From Candidatus Thalassarchaeaceae archaeon (GTDB lineage Archaea; Thermoplasmatota; Poseidoniia; Poseidoniales; Thalassarchaeaceae): 64,000 nt of DNA. Location of the stretch: the NCBI GenBank assembly GCA_030747485.1, contig JASLKP010000006.1, positions 1-64,000 on the forward strand, given 5' to 3'. The notes beneath the pieces were generated by a model. That model was not told the origin of the DNA. It made no database searches and worked only from the letters and a program-made list of their open reading frames with translations. The position numbers and the translations under genes were made by a program. Numbering within the stretch: the stretch's first letter is position 1; each line of letters starts with the position of its first letter. Shown here in pieces: positions 8,187 through 17,680 of the stretch.

Positions 8187-9200
8187 TCAGACTACTTCTG
8201 CTAGCCATGACTTGAATTGACAAGCCTGGCAAATGGTTTGACTTGCAGGCTCGCCACATTCACTACATGATTGAATTTGTCCTTGTTTCCAAGATTCTGG
8301 TGGTTTTTCAGATGAGGCCCATAGTGCACGTATTGCATCCATTGAATGTAATAATCCGTGCATTGTACCTGGATTCATCGCTTCCATCTCGGCAATATGT
8401 CCTCGATGTTTCTGCCGTAGGGCACCTGGGGCATGTGGACAATCATCATGATGAATTGGTAATCCTGCACCGATGGCATAAGCGTGAATCTCACGCTCTG
8501 GTACCCAACGCAATGGCACGATTCGAGGCGTTAACTCATCTAGTTGCACATCGGTATGTGGAGCCAGTCTGATGATTCTCTCCATCTCTCCTTTTTGGAG
8601 ATTCATGAGAATAGATTGAGCTGTATCATCTAGGTTGTGACCCAATGCCATCCAACGTGCACCAATACGTTCAGCAAGTGCATTTAACCCCTGACGACGA
8701 AATACACCACAATATGAACAAGGTTTCATTCCCTTGGCTTCAGAGTGATTTTCACCCATCAAAGGCATTGCATTCACAACTGCATCCATCTTCTCAAATC
8801 CTAGTTCTGGATAAGCAATCGTCTCAAAGCGTAAACCGTGAGACTCAGCCAATTCACGGGCACATTCCATAGATGGTGATCGATATCCCTCTATTCCCTC
8901 ATCGACACAACCACAGACGAGTTCAACATCACGACGTGCACCGATGATATTCACCATCATGTCAAGAAGAACTGCAGAATCTTTACCTCCAGATATACAA
9001 ACCAGAATAACCGATGGATTTCCATCCTCATCGTTAGCATTACTTGGTAACACGAGTTGTCGGCGTAGCGCCTTCGAAACTCTTCTTCGGATTGATTTTG
9101 AGAGGTGATGATGACATAGGTGTTGACCACTGTAAATTTGGTGAATGACTGCCAGATGATCACATCGGCTGCAAGTCTGAACCGATATGGCCCCAGTCAT
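8187..9200 (-). CDS. tRNA 2-thiolation enzyme, TtcA/TtuA/Ncs6 family
   Basis: The protein is an adenylating PP-loop ATPase: SGGKDS stands at about residues 70-75. It has an N-terminal zinc knuckle (CSRC, then Cys and a His cluster), a central KPCSYCG whose cysteines are typical catalytic or Fe-S ligands, GHNLDDTAQS in the tRNA-binding part, and a C-terminal CxxC/CxxC ribbon. This layout matches the archaeal TtuA/Ncs6 group, which thiolates uridine 34 or 54 of tRNA. The frame opens to 9260, but I prefer the ATG at 9200: the longer form would run into the inverted repeat at 9246-9295. It is convergent with pyrI. Confidence 0.85.
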   Translation of the reverse strand: MTGAISVQTCSRCDHLAVIHQIYSGQHLCHHHLSKSIRRRVSKALRRQLVLPSNANDEDGNPSVILVCISGGKDSAVLLDMMVNIIGARRDVELVCGCVDEGIEGYRSPSMECARELAESHGLRFETIAYPELGFEKMDAVVNAMPLMGENHSEAKGMKPCSYCGVFRRQGLNALAERIGARWMALGHNLDDTAQSILMNLQKGEMERIIRLAPHTDVQLDELTPRIVPLRWVPEREIHAYAIGAGLPIHHDDCPHAPGALRQKHRGHIAEMEAMNPGTMHGLLHSMDAIRALWASSEKPPESWKQGQIQSCSECGEPASQTICQACQFKSWLAEVV

Positions 9201-9245
9201 ATGGGGCGCGAAGTGATACACCCCTTCAAATCGACCACTCAAACT

Positions 9246-9295
9246 TGGAAAAATATCCAATTGAAGTTTTCATTTTTCAATTGGATATTTTTCCA
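9246..9295. repeat. 20-bp perfect inverted repeat in a divergent promoter region
   Basis: Arms 9246-9265 and 9276-9295 are perfectly complementary over 20 bp, separated by a 10-base T-rich loop. The arms are A+T-rich with a central CCAATTG. The element lies upstream of the minus-strand thiolation gene and the plus-strand Roadblock operon. A dyad this long is far beyond chance and could be an operator, a cruciform or a small structured RNA. Confidence 0.75.
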
Positions 9296-9399
9296 TTATT
9301 GAATTAATTCCAAATGATCAGGATTAATCAATCAGAATGAATGAAAAAACGAAAAATTCACCCCTAATGTACTCAAATTCGTCATTTTTCAGTTGGCGA

Positions 9400-9436
9400 T
9401 TTAATTTTACCATGTAAACGGCCCCCTAAGGGGCCG
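9400..9436 (+). promoter_or_regulatory. Candidate TATA element and leader hairpin of the Roadblock operon
   Basis: TTTAATTTTA at 9400-9409 resembles an archaeal TATA box about 80 bases upstream of the first ATG. It is followed by a 7-bp hairpin (9419-9425 with 9430-9436, CGGCCCC/GGGGCCG, loop CTAA) that would fall near the transcript start or in the 5' leader. No transcription start is known, so this is inference. Confidence 0.35.
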
Positions 9437-9491
9437 GTCTAGGACAAGTTCTTGAAGTCGGATTCTGCCTCGATGAAGTTTGAGGGGTCCT

Positions 9492-9833
9492 ATGCTCGTT
9501 CGATTACTCTCTAATCTAAGCCAGATTGATGGCGTAAATGGAGCATCGGTATTACATAGCGACGGTACAGCTGTTGCTATCACTGGTGAAGGGCCACCAG
9601 TTGGTGCACTCTATGCAGAATTATTGCACGATGCAGCCCGCATGGCAACAACACTTGATCTTGGAACCATCCAACAATTGTGGTTGGAATCCGCCGACAA
9701 ACGACGCGTTGTCAGTACTCTTCGAGGAGGAGGTAGCCTATGGGTTGCTTCCTCAATAGCCACGCCGATTGGGAGATTACGCCATGAAGCACAGACCCTG
9801 AAACCCGTAATCGAAGATTTAATTGAGGTGTAA
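9492..9833 (+). CDS. Roadblock/LC7-like small protein
   Basis: The 113-residue protein has the size and hydrophobic pattern of a Roadblock/LC7 (MglB-like) domain. An opening amphipathic helix leads into NGASVLHSDGTAVAI, then a long helix (ALYAELLHDAARMATTL), then beta strands ending in GGSLWVASSIATPIGRLRHEA. Such proteins dimerise and often regulate Ras-like GTPases or serve as scaffolds. I start at the ATG at 9492 because GAGGGG at 9482-9487 is well placed; the frame is open from 9480. The next gene begins two bases after its stop and seems to carry related domains. Confidence 0.6.
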   Translation: MLVRLLSNLSQIDGVNGASVLHSDGTAVAITGEGPPVGALYAELLHDAARMATTLDLGTIQQLWLESADKRRVVSTLRGGGSLWVASSIATPIGRLRHEAQTLKPVIEDLIEV

Positions 9834-9835
9834 GA

Positions 9836-12800
9836 ATGTTTAACCTACCACCCGGAAATGCCGTTGACCCTGAAGCTGACTTGAGTGAAAGCCTGACCCA
9901 AATGCCCTTTGAAGCGGGCGTAGTATCTCATTACAAACCACGTGCGAAAACCCCGTGCGCCCATCGTTTAGTTTACGGTGGCCGAGTCGTAGGATGGTTG
10001 GCTGAAGCGGAAGCAAAACAATCGTTTGTCGTTGGAGAAGCAGCTAAAGTCAGATTGTTGGAACTCTCTGATTCACACGAATTGAAGGCACGGGGTGCAG
10101 AATGGAGTTCTGCACAATTTACTGAAGTCGCTCAAAGAATTCCTGAAGCGTTTCCAGACCCATCTGATGTTGCTGCACTACTAGCACAAGGTGCAGCTGC
10201 ACTACCTGTCGAAGCGAAGGACCTAGCATTACTTGTTGATCGACTTGTAGATTCTGACGAAGTCAGGGGTGCACTCGCCTTTGAGGATGGAGTGCTCATT
10301 CACAATTCAGGAGATTTACCTAGCACTGCTGAATCACTTGCAGAATTGGGACACGAACGAATGGTTGGATTGTCATCAATGGCATCTGAATTCGGACAAG
10401 AAGATGCTTTATCCGCAACAATCAGACTTGATGGAGGACTACTCACATTCTCCGAAGCGGGTCAAGCCATGGTGGGCATTTGGTCCCGACATTCTGCAGA
10501 TGCTCAAGCAGTATTGTCCAATGCAGCCAGCATGATTAGTAGTGTACCAGAGGCAGTATTAACAGAAGGTGGTGAATTGCCTGAAGGCTTCATTGTCAAA
10601 GAAAGCAAAAGTGGAATTGATCAGTTAATCTCATCATTACGTGAGGCCCATGAAGGGAATGTAACGGGTCACCTTGAATCAATGAGTGATGCGGATGATT
10701 CAATCTCAATTGTTCTAATCGATGGTGTGCCAGTTGGCATAAGAGAATCAAATGATACCACCCTCACCGATGCAGTTCATTCAATGACTGTATCTTCACG
10801 TCGTCTCCGCTTGCATCGATTGGATCGAGGATCACGACTAGAACTAGCAGGTTCAACTGTAGAAGATTGGTCGTTGGCCCACCTGGTAGAAGCCATTGCG
10901 AATTGTCGAACTCGTTCTGAAGACAGGAAGCGATTACTCTCAGGGCGCCTTGATGCACTATTCGATTTCAATCTAGGAATTGAAGCGATGGAATCAGGTC
11001 GTTCAACATGGAAGATGGTCGAAGGTGGTGGCGGAACTGCAACACTAATGCCTGTATCCAGTGGCAAGGTCCTCACTCCTGCAGGAGGAGAAGTGAAGCA
11101 ACGACTAGAACAATTGGAACACGATAGAATCTCACTTGAGAGAGAAAAAGGACGACTTGAACGCGAAGTCAATGATGCACGTGCATCCCGTGACGAAGCA
11201 CGTGAATCGATGCATGATTTGGAAGCAACTCTAAGCGAAGCGAGAGAAGAACGTAGTGCATTACACAGAGAAATCGATGATCTTTCAGCAAAAATGAGAA
11301 TCAATGCAGAAGAGGCGGATGAAGCCAGTGCACTCTCTGATCGATTGGCAAAACGCGTTGCAGAACTTGAACACATGGTTGAGAAACGTGCTGAAGAATT
11401 GGCTAGCGCACTAGGCGAATTTGATTCACGTGAAACCCTGTTGGGGGACCTTAGAGATCTTTCAACTGAAGAGGCTCGAGTGAAATCTGAACTATCTGCG
11501 GCTGATACTCGACTGGATGAAGTTCGCAAAGCATTGGACCATGATGAGAGGCTACAGCGTGTCCTAACTGAACAAGTTGGTGCCCAAAGAGATCGCCACC
11601 GACTTGGCCAAGGAGAACTAGACGAAGTTGAACGACGCATTGAATCTCAAAGAGCCGAATTATCAGAACTTGAAGCAGAAGCACATGCTCATCGTCGATT
11701 AATGGAAGAGGAACGGGGACGTTTGTCTGATTCAGAACGAAAATCAACTATTATGCAATCTGAACTCCGTGAAATGATGGAAGAAAGAAGAATGCTACTT
11801 CGTGAATTAGGAGATTTAGATGCCCGAAAGGCCCAATCTGAGACCGAACTTCGAATGCTACTTGAACAGGCCGAAGATTTGCAAGAAGCACATGAAATGG
11901 CCCTCTTAGACTTACAAGAAGCAGACCGGATTCGTGCCAGACTTGCAGAGGAGCCCCTAGCTCAAGCACTGTTGGGCGACGATCGTGGGCTCTCCAGCCT
12001 TGAACCAGTATTGGACCGTATGGCAAATGCACGTAGTCGCGGTTACAGTATCGTCCTATTGGATCGCGCAGTCGAACGTGCGCTTTCCATTATCCAGCAC
12101 AGCGTAGATGAAGTTGCACGAACGCCCCGATATCTTCTGTCTACAGAAGTTATGGAATTATTGGAACGTCAAGCACCAGAAACCGCTGGAACGGTACGAG
12201 GACTTACACGTTGGTCGGTCCAATCAAGGCTTGAACATCAATTGGCTGAAACTGTACAACATGTTGTCATCGACCTTGAGGGCCTGTTGGAGGAATACGA
12301 ACAATCAGTGACCATGCTTGCACAACTACAGGATGTACTCAGAGGATTGGTAGACCTCGGCCTTCCTGCTGAAGAAATCAAACCACTCGAAAGGTTCAGC
12401 CATATGCCTGAGGCATTGCCTCATCTATCGATTGAAGTCCGTCGAATGATACAGAAGTCATTGGATGAAATCTATCTTGATGCTGACCGTAGAACTGCAG
12501 GTGACGCTGTTGGATTAGCTGAAACTGTTGAAGTCCTAGAACAATTACTGCGACGACTAGATGTTGCAGGATTGACGGGAGAAGATCCTGCTGGAATATT
12601 GTGGTCTTTCCAACGTACAGGGAGTCTTCCATTCGAAGCTGATGGGCTCGCACGACATGAAAGACCCAACATCAACAACGAGGCAGTAATTCACATGAAT
12701 CCAGTAGACATCAGTCCAACGGTTGCTGATGTCACACCAGTTGTTGCTCCAAGCGCTCCGACAGCAGCACCGACACCAGAGGCAAGCGCAGCCCCCGCAT

Positions 12801-13072
12801 CAAATTCAACTTGGGAGCCAATCGAAGAGGCTGCAGAAGAAGATGGGATTGATATTTCAACCCGCATTTCTGCTGGACTCATTCCTTCAGAAACACCTGG
12901 TACACCTGAAGAAGTTGCACTCATGGCAAAAATCGATGTTGAATTGGCAAATGTAGATGCCTCGGCAGAAGTACGTGATGGAACTGAAAATGGTGTACCG
13001 CCACCAGCAGATCCTGCTCACCGCGACGCTCTGGATGATTTAGAACGCGAACTATCTGACCTTGATTTCTGA
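9836..13072 (+). CDS. Giant Roadblock-like/coiled-coil protein
   Basis: A 1078-residue soluble protein. Residues 1-410 hold globular segments; at least one (about 140-240, EVRGALAFEDGVLIHNSG then DALSATIRLDGGLLTF) has the strand-helix-strand pattern of a Roadblock/LC7 domain, and another near 260-350 looks similar. Residues 420-710 form a near-continuous coiled coil dense in Glu, Arg and Leu heptads. A helical region follows (720-940), then a Pro/Ala/Thr-rich linker (about 960-1010) and an acidic tail. There is no Walker motif, so it is not an SMC ATPase. With its partner it could build an elongated scaffold for polarity, envelope or chromosome organisation. The function is unknown. Confidence 0.65.
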   Translation: MFNLPPGNAVDPEADLSESLTQMPFEAGVVSHYKPRAKTPCAHRLVYGGRVVGWLAEAEAKQSFVVGEAAKVRLLELSDSHELKARGAEWSSAQFTEVAQRIPEAFPDPSDVAALLAQGAAALPVEAKDLALLVDRLVDSDEVRGALAFEDGVLIHNSGDLPSTAESLAELGHERMVGLSSMASEFGQEDALSATIRLDGGLLTFSEAGQAMVGIWSRHSADAQAVLSNAASMISSVPEAVLTEGGELPEGFIVKESKSGIDQLISSLREAHEGNVTGHLESMSDADDSISIVLIDGVPVGIRESNDTTLTDAVHSMTVSSRRLRLHRLDRGSRLELAGSTVEDWSLAHLVEAIANCRTRSEDRKRLLSGRLDALFDFNLGIEAMESGRSTWKMVEGGGGTATLMPVSSGKVLTPAGGEVKQRLEQLEHDRISLEREKGRLEREVNDARASRDEARESMHDLEATLSEAREERSALHREIDDLSAKMRINAEEADEASALSDRLAKRVAELEHMVEKRAEELASALGEFDSRETLLGDLRDLSTEEARVKSELSAADTRLDEVRKALDHDERLQRVLTEQVGAQRDRHRLGQGELDEVERRIESQRAELSELEAEAHAHRRLMEEERGRLSDSERKSTIMQSELREMMEERRMLLRELGDLDARKAQSETELRMLLEQAEDLQEAHEMALLDLQEADRIRARLAEEPLAQALLGDDRGLSSLEPVLDRMANARSRGYSIVLLDRAVERALSIIQHSVDEVARTPRYLLSTEVMELLERQAPETAGTVRGLTRWSVQSRLEHQLAETVQHVVIDLEGLLEEYEQSVTMLAQLQDVLRGLVDLGLPAEEIKPLERFSHMPEALPHLSIEVRRMIQKSLDEIYLDADRRTAGDAVGLAETVEVLEQLLRRLDVAGLTGEDPAGILWSFQRTGSLPFEADGLARHERPNINNEAVIHMNPVDISPTVADVTPVVAPSAPTAAPTPEASAAPASNSTWEPIEEAAEEDGIDISTRISAGLIPSETPGTPEEVALMAKIDVELANVDASAEVRDGTENGVPPPADPAHRDALDDLERELSDLDF

Positions 13073-13082
13073 GGTGGAAAAG

Positions 13083-13367
13083 ATGGAAGAGGTACCCGCC
13101 TCACCAATGGACTCTGCTCAAGGCGATGGGACGCTCATGGGTAGAACGGAGACACATGGCCGCCCATACCCACATTTGGGTGAAAAATTCGGTGTCTTAC
13201 TTTCAATTGTGATCGTTGTCTATCTTGGTTGTTGGATGTGGAGTGATTCAGGATGGGCAAATCCAATTCTGTGGATTACCTCAATCTGTGGACTTCCATT
13301 GCTTACGATGTTCCTAGCAGAAATGTTTGGTAAAATCGTCCACACGTTGCATCAACGGAGTGAATAA
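13083..13367 (+). CDS. Small two-helix membrane protein
   Basis: The 94-residue protein has a polar N-terminus of about 35 residues and two hydrophobic helices (VLLSIVIVVYLGCWMW and ILWITSICGLPLLTMFL). The start is fixed by GAGGTGG at 13071-13077, five bases before the ATG. It follows the coiled-coil gene by 10 bases, so it is the third gene of that operon and could be its membrane anchor. Its TAA abuts the stop of the convergent membrane-protein gene with no gap. Confidence 0.6.
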   Translation: MEEVPASPMDSAQGDGTLMGRTETHGRPYPHLGEKFGVLLSIVIVVYLGCWMWSDSGWANPILWITSICGLPLLTMFLAEMFGKIVHTLHQRSE

Positions 13368-14624
13368 TCAAGGGTTTGTACGACCCTTTGCCTTCTGAAT
13401 GGCAGTTTCAACCCATCCGGAGATTCTTTGCCACGGTACAATGTATCTCAACGCAGCAACGAATGTCAAAAACAGCATCGCAGAGATTACCTTGCCATAG
13501 GTGAGTCTCAATTCTAGAGATTCACGAACTTGGCCACTCCATTGTCCAGAACCTGCCCAACCCACAACGTCGATTATGAGGTCGTCAAACTTCAGAGCCA
13601 ACATTGTGACCAATGTCATCGCAAACACAATCACCACTGACTGTAGCATGTGACTGTTCATCAAATTCTGGAATTGACGAACATATTCAGGGTCCTTCTT
13701 ACATGACTCTGGGAGCCTGAATGCGTATTCCAAGAAGCGAATTGTGGCATGGGCTGTTTCTGAATATACCATCAACAGTATGGCGACCAATAACAAACTC
13801 CAGACATCACTTGAGATGAGTCCGCCCAACGAATCAGCTTCTCCAATTTGAGTGGGGAGCGGATTCAAACCAGGAGAATAAGGATCTGAACTAGATGCGA
13901 GTTGGTTGACCACTCCTTCGTAAGACAATAACGCATACAATCCAAGGAAGATGAGCATAATTGCAATTGACCAGTTGACCATTCGTTTCGATAAACCCCA
14001 GATACCAATCAAACCAAACAGAACAGGTGAGACAATGAGGATGACGATGAGTGCTTGGATATACACAGCCAATGGCCAAACCAAATGATTTGCATGATTT
14101 AGAGATGAATCCGCATCATGCCCAAAGGGCAAGTATAGATCAAAACTGGTAATCATTCCAAACGTCCAAGTCAGAAGGAACATTCCTGCAAGGAATAAAA
14201 TCAGGGCACCCAACAAACCGAGGGTGATTTTCCGACGTCGCTGAGGTGGCTGGAAATTTAGGGCAACCCATGCACCAGATACCATGGCCATGAGTAGAAT
14301 TGGCATGAAATAACGACCATCACCTTCGTTTCCTTGACCAGTCATCCAATCCGGTATTGGCAATTCATCAAATCCACTATCGCTTCCTGCGAAATACTCC
14401 TCAATTGCATCCAATGTGAGTGTATGATCAAGAGCGGGGCACCAAGCATCCTGTTCCACATAGGTAGGGTGACAATGGCCGAAAACTCGAGTCATTGTCA
14501 AGAAGAGCCAGATTAATGCGAGGCTAGCAACCATCTGGAGACCGACCACTCTCCAATCCTTCCGAAGTACGCGTAGATGGAGGCTTGTGAGGCCCTCTTC
14601 TTGCTGTTCTACATCTCCTGCCAT
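13368..14624 (-). CDS. Polytopic membrane protein of the DUF58 operon
   Basis: A protein of about 418 residues with eight or nine predicted membrane helices and an extracytoplasmic loop after the first helix (around HCHPTYVEQDAWC, two cysteines). I do not recognise a family. It is the last gene of a run DUF4350, DUF58, this gene. Two consecutive ATGs, at 14627 and 14624, follow GGAGGTG; the second has better spacing. The context suggests a membrane partner of the DUF58 protein. Confidence 0.6.
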   Translation of the reverse strand: MAGDVEQQEEGLTSLHLRVLRKDWRVVGLQMVASLALIWLFLTMTRVFGHCHPTYVEQDAWCPALDHTLTLDAIEEYFAGSDSGFDELPIPDWMTGQGNEGDGRYFMPILLMAMVSGAWVALNFQPPQRRRKITLGLLGALILFLAGMFLLTWTFGMITSFDLYLPFGHDADSSLNHANHLVWPLAVYIQALIVILIVSPVLFGLIGIWGLSKRMVNWSIAIMLIFLGLYALLSYEGVVNQLASSSDPYSPGLNPLPTQIGEADSLGGLISSDVWSLLLVAILLMVYSETAHATIRFLEYAFRLPESCKKDPEYVRQFQNLMNSHMLQSVVIVFAMTLVTMLALKFDDLIIDVVGWAGSGQWSGQVRESLELRLTYGKVISAMLFLTFVAALRYIVPWQRISGWVETAIQKAKGRTNP

Positions 14625-14636
14625 CATCTCACCTCC

Positions 14637-15887
14637 TTACATTTTCACCTGTAGCAGTGCTTGTGAAAGTTCTACATCTGGCATCCAATCAATGACTCTC
14701 GCACCGTAACCTGCGACTGCAGACAATCGGTTCTGTCTCTCAAGTTTCATGACTTCGTAAGACATGCGTGGGATACGACTGACGAGGCGTTCGTAATCGA
14801 TACTACTTGGTGAAAGTACGACGACTTCGTGACCTCTACCAGCCAAGTCGCGAATGGCATTGGATACTGTCCCGTCACCCTCTAGACTACTGATGATGAA
14901 TACGGGGCTACCTCGGCTAAATCGAGGGGCGAGTGCATTCGTAACTGCTTGTAATGGCATATTCCCTTTTGGAGCAACACCAGCCAAACTACTGAGGATT
15001 TTGAAATATTGTTTGTCTCCACCATCTGCTGGTAGATATGACAACTGATCATCGAATACTGCTAAGGCCACTGAGTCTCTGCGCTTCAAGAAGTAAGAAG
15101 CAAGACTTGCTGCGGCGATGGTACCCATTTCAAGGGGGTTTTTCAAGACCGTTCCAATCCTAGATATATCTCTTGAATCGAGCAAGAGGAACACGTCAGT
15201 CACTGCATCTCGACACTTCTCATTGACCATCATGATACCAGTACGAGCAAATGCCTTCCAATTGATAATCTTGAATGGGTCGCCTGGAACATACTCTCTG
15301 AGTGAATAAAATTCGGTACCGGGACCGGGTGTGCGTAGAGTCGTTGCACCTGTGTACATCTTTGGAGTACGTGAACGAATCATTGCTTCTTCGACATCAC
15401 GTACTTGTGGAAATACGATGATACCTGAACGGTGATCGATGTACATTTCTTGACTGAAGAGATTGAAGGTGTTTCGGTATCTAATCGAGACTGGGCCAAA
15501 AGAAAAGTGCCCACGTAATGGACACCGGAGAACATAGCGGATTCGAGTGGTTTCTCCTGGGCCTAAGTTCACGCGCATGTAATTGAGTCCACTTCGTAAT
15601 TTCATTTCGTGCGGTACGTTGTCGAATATTTCCAATTGTTGCGTCCTTCTGGTAGAACTGTTGGTAATTGCCAATTCAACATACAAATCATCGCCTTTGT
15701 AGAGATTGTCAGCAGATAGGGTTCTGACGATTTCAAGATTACCGTGACCGGAAACCCAACTGTTAATTGCGAGGAATGCACAGAACATCAATCCCAAAAT
15801 CATCAATTGGAAATTTGAAATCATCATACCGATGAGAACTAGAGATATACCTGATGCGAGCATCAATGCAGCCTTACGTGTCCACAT
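14637..15887 (-). CDS. DUF58 family protein
   Basis: The 416-residue protein starts with two membrane helices, then a beta-rich segment (about 50-150) resembling CARDB/Ig-like folds. The DUF58 signature, EFYSLREYVPGDPFKIINWKA, lies at about residues 192-212, followed by a von Willebrand A-like region with VFLLLDSRD as a probable metal-binding strand. DUF58 proteins usually pair with a MoxR-type AAA ATPase and DUF4350 or transglutaminase-like proteins. Here DUF4350 is directly upstream (15 bases) but no moxR gene lies nearby. The start follows a GAGGTGA ribosome site. Confidence 0.85.
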   Translation of the reverse strand: MWTRKAALMLASGISLVLIGMMISNFQLMILGLMFCAFLAINSWVSGHGNLEIVRTLSADNLYKGDDLYVELAITNSSTRRTQQLEIFDNVPHEMKLRSGLNYMRVNLGPGETTRIRYVLRCPLRGHFSFGPVSIRYRNTFNLFSQEMYIDHRSGIIVFPQVRDVEEAMIRSRTPKMYTGATTLRTPGPGTEFYSLREYVPGDPFKIINWKAFARTGIMMVNEKCRDAVTDVFLLLDSRDISRIGTVLKNPLEMGTIAAASLASYFLKRRDSVALAVFDDQLSYLPADGGDKQYFKILSSLAGVAPKGNMPLQAVTNALAPRFSRGSPVFIISSLEGDGTVSNAIRDLAGRGHEVVVLSPSSIDYERLVSRIPRMSYEVMKLERQNRLSAVAGYGARVIDWMPDVELSQALLQVKM

Positions 15888-15902
15888 GATTCGTCACCTC
15901 GC

Positions 15903-17570
15903 TTACTTGCGCCCCCACATTTTCACTCGCTTAACAACTGCAACCAGCTGCTCAAGACTATATTTGCGATCTTCAAAGACGAATTTGACCAATACTGGAT
16001 CTGCAATCATTCTCTGTAATTCACGCGCAGGGAGTGCATCAAATTCGTCTCTTGTTAACGAATTGAGATTCCGCACTCGAGATAACAACACCTGTTTTAC
16101 TTTGTTAGCACGACCATAGTATCCATATCGTCTAGCATCACCAAATCCATAGTAAATGATACTGAATACGTGACGCCAAGGTTCGGGATCTACCTTCTTG
16201 ATGATGACTGCCTCAAAGGTAACGAATAATGCTAAGAAAAGGAATAACATGGCCATCCAATCATTTGTGAAATAGACAAGGATGTAGTAAATCAAATTGT
16301 AAGTGTCCCCCATAGCGCTGGGCTGCTGGTGGCGACTTTCGTCGAAAATAACTTGCTTGCCAGAACCGGAAGTACCCGTTGGTTGACCTGCTGAATTTGT
16401 AGCATTGTCATGACTCAATAAAGCCTCGGCAACCATATCTAAAATCCACTTTCGGTTATCATTATCTGGGACTGACTTTCCATTGAGGTCACCATAATCT
16501 CCACCATTTGCATCATCGTGGTCATAGACGACATTGATCAGTGCAGAACCATCGGTCACAAAGATTGCACGACCCATTGGGCTTGCCCCTGGATCTTCAT
16601 CACAATCTCTGTTCAAGCATACTTTGACTGCTAGGGTGAATGGGCCTTGTTCATCACTTTCAACACCGCCACCCTCAAAACCGACTGTCAGATTTCCATC
16701 ATCATTCGTATCCAAATACGAATCCTGACTTGAACGGCCGATTGCATAACGGTTCTCCGCTTGGAACTCTGCAGCATTCTTGTCAAATGCTGAGGGACTA
16801 TTCAGCAGAACGTTGTAATCAGTTGAGAAATTCCAACTACCAGATTCTAAGTGATGAGAACATAGACCTGCATCGTCACTGGTCAATTGTTGTAGATTAG
16901 TGGGATTATTTGGAGAATCATCTAGTCGATCGATGATACCATCGCCATCGCCATCAGAAAAACACGGATGTTGTGACGACATGTCTGTTCCAGTGTAATC
17001 GTAAGCATCAGTCACATTCATCCAGATGTAATTGTGATCCAATTCACGAGCCCATGATTCGCCGTCGTATAATCGGTGGCCACTGTATTCCAGACCAAAG
17101 ACGGAAGCCAATCCTCGAGCCCAACCAAAATCATCCATCACGATGATTGTGCCACCTCTTTCGACGTAACCAATGATTGCCTCAATCTCAGTAGTCGTGT
17201 ATCCTTCATTCTCACTGAATTGAACAACGTTAGACTCGCCAGTAAAACGTGGTAACGAAATTGTATCTTGTTCAACTCCAGTCACGATAAAGACCGTATC
17301 TTCAGGATTGTCAATCTCTTCAAGAAGTACTGGAGACGAGACGAGACTTCTAGTATCAACACCCATGTCTTTCAAATCACTTCTTAGTGTAGACAAATCA
17401 TCCCAATCATCGTCATATGCCGATAGATGTGGGTCACCCTCAACGAGGTACGCACTGACAATACTGTACAGCAATAAAGCAAGGACGACATAGAAAGCCA
17501 ACATGAGGCCACCTCGCCTCACCTTCTTGGACCGTAACGCGGTCTTGATGTCGATTTTTGGGAGATTCAT
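15903..17570 (-). CDS. DUF4350-type membrane protein with acidic repeat
   Basis: The 555-residue protein has an N-terminal membrane helix (LAFYVVLALLLYSIVSAYL), an extracytoplasmic domain like a catalytically silent glutamine-amidotransferase fold (VIGYVERGGTIIVMDDFGWA, typical of DUF4350), and a C-terminal membrane segment near residue 445. A DGDGDGIIDRLDD stretch around residue 207 looks like a thrombospondin type-3 calcium-binding loop. It is the first gene of a three-gene minus-strand operon with DUF58, and its GTGAGGT ribosome site supports the start. The probable role is in a cell-envelope complex. Confidence 0.75.
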   Translation of the reverse strand: MNLPKIDIKTALRSKKVRRGGLMLAFYVVLALLLYSIVSAYLVEGDPHLSAYDDDWDDLSTLRSDLKDMGVDTRSLVSSPVLLEEIDNPEDTVFIVTGVEQDTISLPRFTGESNVVQFSENEGYTTTEIEAIIGYVERGGTIIVMDDFGWARGLASVFGLEYSGHRLYDGESWARELDHNYIWMNVTDAYDYTGTDMSSQHPCFSDGDGDGIIDRLDDSPNNPTNLQQLTSDDAGLCSHHLESGSWNFSTDYNVLLNSPSAFDKNAAEFQAENRYAIGRSSQDSYLDTNDDGNLTVGFEGGGVESDEQGPFTLAVKVCLNRDCDEDPGASPMGRAIFVTDGSALINVVYDHDDANGGDYGDLNGKSVPDNDNRKWILDMVAEALLSHDNATNSAGQPTGTSGSGKQVIFDESRHQQPSAMGDTYNLIYYILVYFTNDWMAMLFLFLALFVTFEAVIIKKVDPEPWRHVFSIIYYGFGDARRYGYYGRANKVKQVLLSRVRNLNSLTRDEFDALPARELQRMIADPVLVKFVFEDRKYSLEQLVAVVKRVKMWGRK

Positions 17571-17663
17571 ACGAAATACCTCACCACATCAGCCCGGACG
17601 TGTATGCTGAGACGCCGAAGTGGGACTTAAGACCGTTGCGCGATGTTGGAAGGCTAGTGCTTC

Positions 17664-17680
17664 CCCGCCCGTAGGGCGGG
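17664..17680. repeat. C-RTA-G triloop hairpin 3 (abuts a stop codon)
   Basis: A perfect 7-bp stem (CCCGCCC/GGGCGGG) around the loop GTA. It starts at the very base after the stop codon of the PRC-barrel gene and lies in the 110-base gap before the DUF4350 gene. No T-run follows on either strand. Confidence 0.75.

Noticed and set aside
10777-11640. Long minus-strand frame (287 codons) opposite the coiled-coil gene
   Set aside because: Extremely Ser/Arg-rich, the expected mirror of a Glu/Leu-rich coiled coil; no start signal.
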